DNA from: WHSM01 sp050701635
GTDB lineage: Bacteria > Actinomycetota > Actinomycetes > Mycobacteriales > Micromonosporaceae
Length of the DNA stretch: 5,410 bases
Direction of reading: 5' to 3'
Assembly (NCBI GenBank): GCA_050701635.1
Contig: JBOGDF010000363.1
Span: forward strand, 1-5,410
Part shown: positions 1 to 5,322 of the stretch, one piece after another
Layout of the letters: every line of letters starts with the position of its first letter
Numbering within the stretch: the first letter of the stretch is position 1
The notes under the pieces: model-generated
What the model saw: the letters and a program-made list of their open reading frames with translations, nothing else
Database searches by the model: none
What the model was told of the DNA's origin: nothing
Translations under genes and position numbers: made by a program

Positions 1-654
1 GCCGCGGGCCGCCCCGCGGCCGGATCCCCCGGCGGGCTCCCAGGTGCGCAGCGACGCGGGAAGCGGGAGGCCACCCGCCCGGGCGGCGAGTCCCCGGCGA
101 CCAGCGAGTCCGGCTACCCGGCCAGCCTGCCCACCGGCGCCCCTCCGGTGCTGGGCGGCAGCGGCCCGCGTGGCAAACGGCGTACCCCGCAGAACCCTTC
201 CCGGGGGTACGACACGAACCCTGGCGCGCTCGGCGACAGCGGGCGGCCGGCACCACCGACCGGTGCGCCCGGTGCCCCCGGCAAGGTGCTGCGCGGCCCG
301 TCCCGGCGCCCCGTGGGGCGTACCGCCGGCGCGATGCCGCCCACCCTCGGTCACCGTGCCGCCGGCGGTACGGCCGGCAAGCCGTCCGGCATGATCGGCA
401 GGCCACCCGGGGCCACCGCCGGCAAGCCCACCGGCGGCACGCCCGGAAAGCCCGCCGCGAAGCCGCTGGCCGCGCCCGGATCGGGCACCACCCACTCGAT
501 CGGGAACCCCCGGCGCAAGCCGGCGGAGCGTACGAGCGCCGACCAGGACGCCCCCGCCAAGGGGCTCACGCCGCCCCGGCCCCGGCGCGTCACGGCGAGT
601 GAAGCCGGACCCGCGATCGGCGGCGGCAGCCCGCCGGGGACCGCGCGACGGTAG
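1..654 (+). CDS. 3' end of a Gly/Pro/Arg-rich low-complexity protein (partial)
   Basis: The frame is open from the first base of the window to a TAG at 652-654, giving 217 visible residues; the start lies upstream. The sequence is dominated by Gly, Pro, Ala, Arg and Lys and has no membrane segment or enzyme motif. Short motifs recur: PPVLGG at visible residues 48-53, MPPTLGHR at 112-119, GMIGRPPG at 130-137, and GKP triplets at 126, 141 and 149. A segment with RRTPQNPSRGYDTNPGALG follows the first motif. Long disordered tails of this composition are common behind PPE/WXG100-like domains of actinobacterial type VII secretion substrates, but the N-terminal domain that would settle this is missing, so that link is only a suggestion. 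The basic, disordered character is directly visible. The internal GTG at codon 50 is not needed as a start. Function unknown. Confidence 0.72.
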   Translation, partial: AAGRPAAGSPGGLPGAQRRGKREATRPGGESPATSESGYPASLPTGAPPVLGGSGPRGKRRTPQNPSRGYDTNPGALGDSGRPAPPTGAPGAPGKVLRGPSRRPVGRTAGAMPPTLGHRAAGGTAGKPSGMIGRPPGATAGKPTGGTPGKPAAKPLAAPGSGTTHSIGNPRRKPAERTSADQDAPAKGLTPPRPRRVTASEAGPAIGGGSPPGTARR

Positions 655-742
655 CCCCCCGTACGAGAGCCGCACAAGAGCCCACGCAACGCCTCAAGAT
701 GTGGTGTTCGGCCATTTCCGGGACGCCCAGGGACGACAGTGC

Positions 743-748
743 TCTAAT
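743..748 (+). promoter_or_regulatory. Possible -10 element upstream of bldC
   Basis: TCTAAT matches the TATAAT consensus at five of six positions and lies in one of the few AT-rich spots of the 655-802 spacer. It would give a leader of about 48 bases before the GTG at 803. No convincing -35 hexamer is found 16-18 bases upstream; that position is GC-rich (around GGGACG). Helically phased short direct repeats surround the site: GGGACG at 720-725 and 730-735, and GCTCT at 741-745 and 752-756. This is a weak call from sequence resemblance alone. Confidence 0.25.
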
Positions 749-764
749 GGGGCTCTGGGCTAGA

Positions 765-787
765 TCCTCCCACCGAACGCGGGAGGA
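765..787 (+). promoter_or_regulatory. Leader hairpin covering a purine-rich SD-like tract before bldC
   Basis: TCCTCCC (765-771) and GGGAGGA (781-787) form a perfect 7-bp stem around a 9-base loop. The right arm contains GGAGG, an excellent anti-SD complement, but it ends 16 bases before the GTG start at 803, further than is usual. A second purine tract, AGGGGGGAAG at 791-800, lies directly before the start and is the likelier ribosome binding site. The hairpin could modulate ribosome access to the upstream tract. This is inferred from pairing only. Confidence 0.35.
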
Positions 788-802
788 GTCAGGGGGGAAG
801 TC

Positions 803-1012
803 GTGGACACTGGCGATCGTCTGCTTACGCCGGGCGAGGTAGCCGCACTGTTCCGCGTCGACCCGAAGACCGTCACACGCTGGGCAGCGGCAGGACGTAT
901 CGGGAGCATCCGGACGCCGGGGGGACATCGGCGATTCCGGGAATCCGAGGTGCGTGCGCTGCTCAACGGTGAGGAAATGGGCCGACAGGACCTACTCGAA
1001 CATCGGCATTGA
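803..1012 (+). CDS. bldC: BldC-like MerR-type winged-helix DNA-binding regulator
   Basis: This complete 69-residue protein consists of one DNA-binding domain. A helix-turn-helix spans about residues 9-30 (TPGEVAALFRVDPKTVTRWA), and a wing at 36-46 carries the signature RTPGGHRRFR. The C-terminal tail is short and has no effector or dimerisation helix. Length and signature match BldC, a small developmental regulator of Streptomyces that binds DNA as head-to-tail oligomers on direct repeats and times entry into differentiation. The GTG start at 803 is chosen because the purine tract AGGGGGGAAG ends two bases before it and because the protein then begins just ahead of the first helix, as in BldC. 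It is transcribed alone and converges with ubiX. Family assignment is firm. The developmental role in this organism is transferred from Streptomyces. Small excisionase-like wHTH proteins share the fold, but the close match through helix and wing favours BldC. Confidence 0.92.
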   Translation: MDTGDRLLTPGEVAALFRVDPKTVTRWAAAGRIGSIRTPGGHRRFRESEVRALLNGEEMGRQDLLEHRH

Positions 1013-1108
1013 ACCCGGCCACCGCCGGCCGGCCATAGCGCCGGTGTGTGGACATACGGTCAACCCAGTCAGACCGGCAAGCCGGCGCTGACCGGGGCGG
1101 CCACGGTC

Positions 1109-1137
1109 TCAGCGACGGATCACCAAGCCGTCGCTGA
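1109..1137. terminator. Candidate bidirectional terminator between bldC and ubiX
   Basis: TCAGCGACGG (1109-1118) and CCGTCGCTGA (1128-1137) form a perfect 10-bp stem with a 9-base loop, located between the stops of two convergent genes (97 bases past the bldC stop and 60 bases past the ubiX stop). On the plus strand it is followed by the pyrimidine-rich TTCCATTCTCC; there is no long U-tract on either side, which is common in high-GC actinobacteria. Position and perfect pairing support termination from both sides. The rest of the 1013-1196 spacer holds only short GC-rich self-complementary stretches. Confidence 0.6.
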
Positions 1138-1196
1138 TTCCATTCTCCGGCGAGAATCACGCCGCGCCTGAGCCCAGCCACCGCGGGCGCGACCGC

Positions 1197-1835
1197 TCAG
1201 CTCCGACCCGTACCGCCGCCCAGCTCTCCGGCCCACCGGCGGAACAGCGTGTGCGGTACGCCGATCGCATCCAGCACCTTCCCCGCCACGAAATCCACCA
1301 GCTGCTGTACGTCTCCCGAGCCGGCGTAGAACCCCGGGCTGGCCGGCAGCACCACCGCCCCGGCGTCGTGCAGCGTCAGCAGGTGCACCAGGTGGCTGCG
1401 CGGCACCGGCGTCTCCCGCGGCACCACCACCACCGGGCGGCGCTCCTTGAGGCTGACGTCCGCGGCGCGCTGCAGCAGGTCCTTGGACAGCCCGAGCGCG
1501 ATCCCGGCGCACGCCGCGGTGCTGGCGGGGACCACCACCATCCCGCGCGACCGGTAGGACCCGCTGCTCGGCCCGGCGGCGAAGTCCGTCGCCGGCCAGT
1601 ACGCCAGGTCGGCCGCGCCGATGTCGCGCTGCAGCCAGGCGGCGAGATCGTCCTTCCAGTGCGCGTCGCGGAAGCCGATGCCGGTCTCGTCGAGGATGGT
1701 CAGCCGCGCCGCCCGGGACACGATCAGGTCGACCGCGCACCCGGCGTCGAGCAGCCCGCCCAGCACGGCGCGGGCGTACGGCGTACCGGAAGCTCCCGAG
1801 ACGCCCACCACCCAGGGCTCACGCTGTGCGTTCAC
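1197..1835 (-). CDS. ubiX: UbiX-family flavin prenyltransferase
   Basis: The 212-residue protein is a typical UbiX/Pad1-type flavin prenyltransferase. These enzymes join a dimethylallyl group to reduced FMN to make prenyl-FMN, the cofactor of UbiD-type decarboxylases. Visible signatures are the N-terminal FMN-binding loop GVSGASGTPYA (residues 11-21), SRAARLT (40-46), the loop AAGPSSGSY (86-94), and the long family block from PAST at 103 through GLSKDLLQRAADVSLKERR to PRETP at 139-143. It is cytosolic, with no signal peptide or membrane segment. The GTG at 1835 puts the flavin loop about ten residues from the N-terminus, as usual. The adjacent GTG at 1838 is equally possible, and a TTG at 1877 would add 14 poorly family-like residues. 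The SD is weak in each case. The partner UbiD gene is on the same strand further upstream, so its product very likely serves MqnL in menaquinone synthesis (the role sometimes called MqnM). Confidence 0.93.
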   Translation of the reverse strand: MNAQREPWVVGVSGASGTPYARAVLGGLLDAGCAVDLIVSRAARLTILDETGIGFRDAHWKDDLAAWLQRDIGAADLAYWPATDFAAGPSSGSYRSRGMVVVPASTAACAGIALGLSKDLLQRAADVSLKERRPVVVVPRETPVPRSHLVHLLTLHDAGAVVLPASPGFYAGSGDVQQLVDFVAGKVLDAIGVPHTLFRRWAGELGGGTGRS

Positions 1836-1925
1836 CACCCCAGTGTGCCCGAGCCGGCACGGCACGGCCGAAACCAAGGGGTGCGCGATCTGGCTCCGCG
1901 CATCTCGTACCGGGGGTGAGCAGTG

Positions 1926-2138
1926 CTACGGGTTAACGGCGTCCCAGTCGCCGTCGATGTCGTCGACCCAGGCGTCGACCGGACCGTCCCAGGGGGCCTC
2001 GGACGGCGCGGCCTCGGAGGGCGGGGACTCGGCGGCGGGATTACGCCCATCCGGGAGGCCGGAGAGTGGGACCAGGCGGATCGGTCGGCGTACGGGGTGG
2101 GACTCGTCTGACACCCGAGCAGGACTCTGGGTGGTCAC
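1926..2138 (-). CDS. Small acidic protein of unknown function in the menaquinone gene group
   Basis: This 70-residue gene has a GTG start at 2138 with a strong AGGAG (plus-strand 2147-2151) eight bases upstream, and codons in its second half end almost only in G or C, so it looks truly coding. The N-terminal half is basic and Pro-rich (VRRPIRLVPLSGLP, residues 16-29). A Ser/Glu/Ala/Pro linker spans 34-49. The C-terminus is strongly acidic with evenly spaced tryptophans (W50, W57, W65) inside PWDGPVDAWVDDIDGDWD. It has no cysteine, no membrane segment and no signal peptide. It lies between mqnP and ubiX on the same strand, 90 bases before the ubiX start. I do not recognise the family. The charged, probably disordered shape suggests a binding or regulatory partner rather than an enzyme, but this is speculation. 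Confidence 0.72.
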   Translation of the reverse strand: MTTQSPARVSDESHPVRRPIRLVPLSGLPDGRNPAAESPPSEAAPSEAPWDGPVDAWVDDIDGDWDAVNP

Positions 2139-2163
2139 GTACTCAACTCCTGAAGGTGAAAAT

Positions 2164-2210
2164 CTTGGGGTCGCCGGGGTGAGGCAACGACCCCAGGTTA
2201 CCCGGCGACC
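2164..2210 (-). promoter_or_regulatory. Two mutually exclusive hairpins: terminator or attenuator-like leader
   Basis: Two stems compete for the same bases. Stem 1 pairs 2164-2173 with 2188-2197 (ten pairs, one a G-U wobble). Read on the minus strand it is followed by ATTTTC, like an intrinsic terminator. Stem 2 pairs 2169-2178 with 2201-2210 (GGTCGCCGGG with CCCGGCGACC, ten perfect pairs). The shared bases 2169-2173 allow only one stem at a time. The element lies 143 bases past the mqnP stop and 12 bases before the AGGAG of the small gene. It may simply end the trmO-mqnL-mqnP transcript, or act as a terminator/antiterminator switch for the small gene and ubiX. A -10-like TAACCT (minus strand, plus-strand 2195-2200) lies between the arms. 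I found no match to a riboswitch that I can recall. The remainder of the 2139-2352 spacer holds nothing else I can call. Confidence 0.45.
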
Positions 2211-2352
2211 ACGAGCCGCAAACGGCTAATCCGGAAAGCCGGCCGTCTATGTCCCGCCGTCGGTGCCGTCTCGCCGCGGCCGGAGGCGGACCCTCACGCC
2301 GGCAGCAATCGACGTCCGAGCGCGCAGCGCCTCAGCTTCCGCACAGCGGCGC

Positions 2353-3297
2353 TCAGCCGAGGAGGAGCAGGTCGGCGAGGCCGAAGCCGAACAGCGCGAT
2401 GCCGACGAAGCCGTTCGCGGTGAAGAACGCCCGGTTCACCCGGGACAGGTCCTGCGGCTTGACAATCGCGTGCTCGTACGTGAACGCGACCGCGGTGAGC
2501 GCCAGCCCGATCCACCACAGCCAGCTCAGCCCGACCATGATCCCGAACCCCACGAACAGCCCGAAGGTGATCACATGGGTCACCGTGGAGGCGTACAGCG
2601 CGGCCTTGACCCCGAACCGGGCCGGTACGGAGCGGACCCCGATCTGCCGGTCGATCTCGGCGTCCTGGCAGGCGTAGATCAGGTCGAAGCCGCCGATCCA
2701 CAGCCCGACCGCGATCGCCAGCACCGCCGCCGGGGCGGAGCCCTCGAACGTCCCGGTCACGGCGAGCCAGCCGCCGGCGGGCCCGACCGCCTGCGCGACC
2801 CCCAGAATCGCGTGCGGATAGTCCGTGAAGCGCTTGCCGTACGGGTAGACCACCAGCGGCACCACCGCGAGCGGGGCGAGCAGCAGGCACAGCGGGTTGA
2901 GCAGCGCCGCCGCCCCGAGGAAGACCGCCAGCGCGACGCCGGCGCCCCACCACGCGGTCCGTACGCTCACCGCGCCGGTCACCAGCTCCCGCTGGGCGGT
3001 ACGCGGGTTCCGCGCGTCGATGTGCCGGTCGATGATCCGGTTCGCCGCCATCGCGAACGTACGGGCGCCCACCATCGCCACGGTGATCACCAGCAGCGTC
3101 CACCAGTCGACGAAGGCCAGGGGACCGCCGCCGCAGGACCCGCCTCCCCCGCCGACGTGCCCGGTACACACGTCACGCTCGAGCCACATCGCGACCAGCG
3201 CCGCCAGGTACGCGAACGGCAGCGCGAACACCGAGTGCTCGATCGCGACCAGGTTGAGGAAGCTCCGCACCCGGCCCGGAGCTTCGACAGCGCTCAC
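2353..3297 (-). CDS. mqnP: MqnP-like UbiA-family polyprenyltransferase (menaquinone)
   Basis: This 314-residue integral membrane protein of the UbiA superfamily would attach the polyprenyl chain to the naphthoate ring during menaquinone synthesis. Both Asp-rich, Mg-diphosphate-binding motifs are present: N86-x3-D90-x3-D94 followed by ARNPRTAQREL, and D205-LIYACQ-D212-x3-D216. Hydrophobic segments alternate through the chain, the first at about 22-39 and the second at 64-84. The form of the first motif is that of the MqnP group rather than of MenA. The GTG start at 3297 overlaps the mqnL TGA (GTGA), with GGGAG eight bases upstream at 3306-3310, so the two are probably translationally coupled. 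The odd feature is a loop between the first two membrane segments (about residues 40-62) holding C44 and C55 around a run of glycines. Family is certain. The exact aromatic substrate, 1,4-dihydroxy-6-naphthoate or its decarboxylated form, is inferred. Confidence 0.93.
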   Translation of the reverse strand: MSAVEAPGRVRSFLNLVAIEHSVFALPFAYLAALVAMWLERDVCTGHVGGGGGSCGGGPLAFVDWWTLLVITVAMVGARTFAMAANRIIDRHIDARNPRTAQRELVTGAVSVRTAWWGAGVALAVFLGAAALLNPLCLLLAPLAVVPLVVYPYGKRFTDYPHAILGVAQAVGPAGGWLAVTGTFEGSAPAAVLAIAVGLWIGGFDLIYACQDAEIDRQIGVRSVPARFGVKAALYASTVTHVITFGLFVGFGIMVGLSWLWWIGLALTAVAFTYEHAIVKPQDLSRVNRAFFTANGFVGIALFGFGLADLLLLG

Positions 3298-4751
3298 AGG
3301 CCGTACTCCCGCCAACGCTTGTCGACCTTGGCGACGACCTCCGGTGACATGACCGCCTCGTCGGGCCAGCCGCGGGTGTAGCCCTCCTCCGGCAGTTTCC
3401 GCGTCGCGTCGATGCCCACCTTGCCGCCCCAGAACTGCTGGTACGACGCGTGATCCAGATGGTCCACCGGACCGGACGTGAGCAGCATGTCGTGGGCGTA
3501 GTCGACGTTGCCGAACGCCCGCCAGGCGACCTCGGCGTAGTCGTGTACGTCGCAGTCCTCGTCCACGACCACCAGCAGCTTCGCCAGCGACATCAGCCCG
3601 GCGCCCCACAGCGCGTGCATCACCTTCTGGGCGTGCTTCGGGTAGCGCTTGCGGATCGAGACGATCACACAGTTGTGGAAACCGCCGGCGGTCGGCATGT
3701 CGTAGTCCACGATGTCGGGCACCATGATCCGCAGCAGCGGCAGGAAGATCCGCTCGGTGGCCTTGCCCAGCGGCCCGTCCTCCTGCGGCGGCTTGGACGT
3801 GACGATCGAGTGGTAGATCGGCTTCGGCCGGGTGGTCATCACCTCGACGTGGAACACCGGGAAGTCCTCCACCGGCGTGTAGAAGCCGGTGTGGTCCCCG
3901 AACGGGCCTTCCGGCAACCGCTCGCCGGGCTCCACGTACCCCTCCAGAATGATCTGGGCGTGGGCCGGGACCTGCAGCGGGACCGTGAGGCAGTCGACCA
4001 TCTCCACCCGTTCGCCGCGCAGGAAGCCGGCGAAGAGGTATTCGTCGATGTCCGGTGGCAGCGGTGCCGACGCGGCGTAGCTGACGATCGGGTCGCAGCC
4101 GAACGCGATCGCCAGCGGCAGCCGCTGTCCGAGCCGCTCCGCGACCGCGTGGTGGGCGTTGGAATCCTTGTGGATCTGCCAGTGCATCGCGAGCGTGTTG
4201 CGGGAGTGCTGCTGCAGCCGGTAGAGCCCGAGGTTGCGCTTGCCGGTCTCCGGGTGTTTGGTGTGGGTCAGCCCGTAGTTGTGGAAGATCCCGCCGTCGT
4301 ACGGCCAGGTCATCAGCCCGGGCAGCCGGTCCAGATCGACCTCGTCGCCCTTGTAGACCACGCTCTGGCACTCGGCGCTTCTGACCTTTTTCGGGGGTAC
4401 GTTCTTCAGCTGCAGCAGCTTGCCGAAGCCCTCCCGGATCCCCGACCAGCCGACCGGGAGCTCCGGCTTGACCAGCGCCCCGATCCGGTCCCCGACCTGG
4501 TCCAGGCTGTCCACCCCGAGCGCCATCGCCATCCGCTTCTCGGTGCCGAACAGGTTGATCACCAACGGCATCTGCCCGCGGCTCGGCCGTTCGAACAGCA
4601 GCGCCGGACCCTGCTGCCGGACCACGCGCTGCGTGATCTCACTGATCTCCAGCGTCGGGTCCACCGGCGCCGTGACGCGCCGCAGCTCACCGGCCCGCTC
4701 CAGTGCGGCCAGAAAACCATTGAGGTCTTGGTACGGGAATCCACGCGCCAT
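3294..4751 (-). CDS. mqnL: UbiD-family decarboxylase, menaquinone biosynthesis (MqnL-like)
   Basis: This 485-residue protein is a full-length member of the prenyl-FMN-dependent UbiD decarboxylases (E. coli UbiD is similar in size). It starts with the family-typical YQDLNGFLAALERAGEL (residues 7-23). N173 and R178 in NLGLYRLQ are at the positions of the metal-binding Asn and catalytic Arg. E250 in VEMVDC and E270 in ILEGYVEPGE are candidates for the metal-binding and catalytic acidic residues. The strongly conserved PEGPFGDHTGFY spans 280-291. The ATG at 4751 has GGGAG ten bases upstream. It is cytosolic and homo-oligomeric in the family. It lies 24 bases after trmO and overlaps mqnP by four bases. 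With UbiX and MqnP nearby, the likely reaction is decarboxylation of the dihydroxynaphthoate intermediate of the futalosine route. The family is certain, while the pathway step is inferred from the neighbours. Confidence 0.94.
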   Translation of the reverse strand: MARGFPYQDLNGFLAALERAGELRRVTAPVDPTLEISEITQRVVRQQGPALLFERPSRGQMPLVINLFGTEKRMAMALGVDSLDQVGDRIGALVKPELPVGWSGIREGFGKLLQLKNVPPKKVRSAECQSVVYKGDEVDLDRLPGLMTWPYDGGIFHNYGLTHTKHPETGKRNLGLYRLQQHSRNTLAMHWQIHKDSNAHHAVAERLGQRLPLAIAFGCDPIVSYAASAPLPPDIDEYLFAGFLRGERVEMVDCLTVPLQVPAHAQIILEGYVEPGERLPEGPFGDHTGFYTPVEDFPVFHVEVMTTRPKPIYHSIVTSKPPQEDGPLGKATERIFLPLLRIMVPDIVDYDMPTAGGFHNCVIVSIRKRYPKHAQKVMHALWGAGLMSLAKLLVVVDEDCDVHDYAEVAWRAFGNVDYAHDMLLTSGPVDHLDHASYQQFWGGKVGIDATRKLPEEGYTRGWPDEAVMSPEVVAKVDKRWREYGL

Positions 4752-4775
4752 GACGCCCAGTCTCCCGTGTCCGGC

Positions 4776-5186
4776 TCAGCGGTCGGCTACGGGGTCGAGC
4801 ACCGGCTTGACGTCGACGACCGGCGTACCGTCGACGGCTTCCATGTCGTTGACCTGGACTCGGGTGCCGTCGACGGCGAGGACGGTGACGCGGTGCAGCC
4901 CGATCGGGTTCGGCCGGTCCGGGGAGCGGGTGCTGAACACCCCGGTCTCCGGGCGGTTCGGATCGGATCGCGGGTGCACCGCCTGCACCTCGCGGTCACC
5001 CCGGTCCAGCCAGGTCAGTACGAGGATCTCGTGGCCGGGCTTGAGCTCGCGCATCGCCCGGGCGTACGCCGGATCGAACTCCAGCCACGCGTCGGGCGCG
5101 CCCTCGTCGCCCTGCATCGGCGCCTCGGCCCGCTCCCGTAGCGGCGAGCTGACGCGACCGACCGGCGTCACCGTGATGGTCTCCAC
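4776..5186 (-). CDS. trmO: TrmO: tRNA (N6-threonylcarbamoyladenosine-37-N6)-methyltransferase
   Basis: This 136-residue single-domain protein of the TsaA/TrmO family uses S-adenosylmethionine to methylate t6A at position 37 of ANN-decoding tRNAs, giving m6t6A. Visible hallmarks are the opening beta-strand TITVTPVGRVSSPLR (3-17), the signature GVFSTRSPDRPNPIGL (82-97) and the late motif DGTPVVDVKP (119-128). It is shorter than the two-domain E. coli enzyme (about 235 residues) and matches the single-domain form. The GTG at 5186 is chosen because AGAGGA lies seven bases upstream and the family's first strand starts right after it. An in-frame ATG at 5315 would run translation through the AT-rich inverted repeat and add 43 unrelated residues. 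It is the first gene of the presumed trmO-mqnL-mqnP transcript. No promoter in the 5187-5269 spacer is convincing. Confidence 0.9.
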   Translation of the reverse strand: METITVTPVGRVSSPLRERAEAPMQGDEGAPDAWLEFDPAYARAMRELKPGHEILVLTWLDRGDREVQAVHPRSDPNRPETGVFSTRSPDRPNPIGLHRVTVLAVDGTRVQVNDMEAVDGTPVVDVKPVLDPVADR

Positions 5187-5269
5187 GCCGACATCCTCTG
5201 CCGGCCACCGCCCGAAGGCAAGATCCCCGGCGGCGTGCACCTTTGCGCCTCCCGGCGCACCCGACTGCG

Positions 5270-5322
5270 GTAGATCTTGGAAGTCTAGTGTCAGATTCGA
5301 GCACAAAACTTCCAAGATCTAC
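5270..5322. repeat. AT-rich perfect inverted repeat (15-bp arms, 23-base spacer)
   Basis: GTAGATCTTGGAAGT at 5270-5284 is the exact reverse complement of 5308-5322. The spacer can extend the structure with GTG (5288-5290) pairing CAC (5302-5304). By hand count the 53 bases contain 22 G/C (about 42%), against roughly 70% around them. The outer arm overlaps the stop codon of the minus-strand gene to the right. There is no U-tract, so it is not a classical intrinsic terminator, though a hairpin after the stop codon could still end transcription or protect the 3' end. A -10-like TAGACT on the minus strand (plus-strand 5282-5287) might serve trmO, but no fitting -35 was found. Other options are an operator or a dispersed genomic palindrome. 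Confidence 0.8.

Noticed and set aside
360..470. Repeated GGCAAGCC units as a CRISPR or mobile repeat
   Set aside because: They are irregularly spaced and explained by repeated Gly-Lys-Pro codons in the coding frame.
1836..1877. TTG start for ubiX adding 14 residues
   Set aside because: The extra residues are not family-like and no SD is apparent; GTG at 1835 or 1838 places the flavin-binding loop at the usual distance from the N-terminus.
2150..2230. A c-di-AMP (ydaO-type) or other known riboswitch in the leader of the small gene
   Set aside because: GGGTAACC is loosely reminiscent, but the conserved cores I can recall are absent and the element is too short; kept only as competing hairpins.
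2263..3381. 372-codon open frame on the plus strand
   Set aside because: Antisense to mqnP, with Arg/Asp/Gln/Pro-rich composition typical of a reverse-frame shadow.
2353..4371. One very long minus-strand frame joining part of the mqnL region to mqnP
   Set aside because: The upstream two thirds is an out-of-frame shadow of mqnL with Arg/Gly/Ala-rich nonsense; mqnP begins at the GTG at 3297.
3450..5141. 563-codon open frame on the plus strand
   Set aside because: It is the antisense shadow of mqnL and trmO, rich in Arg, Val, Asp and His with no domain; high-GC DNA leaves such frames open.
5245..5258. GCGCC-TCCC-GGCGC hairpin upstream of trmO as a terminator
   Set aside because: The 5-6 bp stem is short, there is no U-tract in the right orientation, and such stems arise often by chance at this GC content.
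5187..5315. Extension of trmO to an upstream ATG (43 extra residues)
   Set aside because: The added residues come from the AT-rich inverted repeat and spacer, resemble no TrmO N-terminus, and the GTG at 5186 has a good SD and fits the family start.
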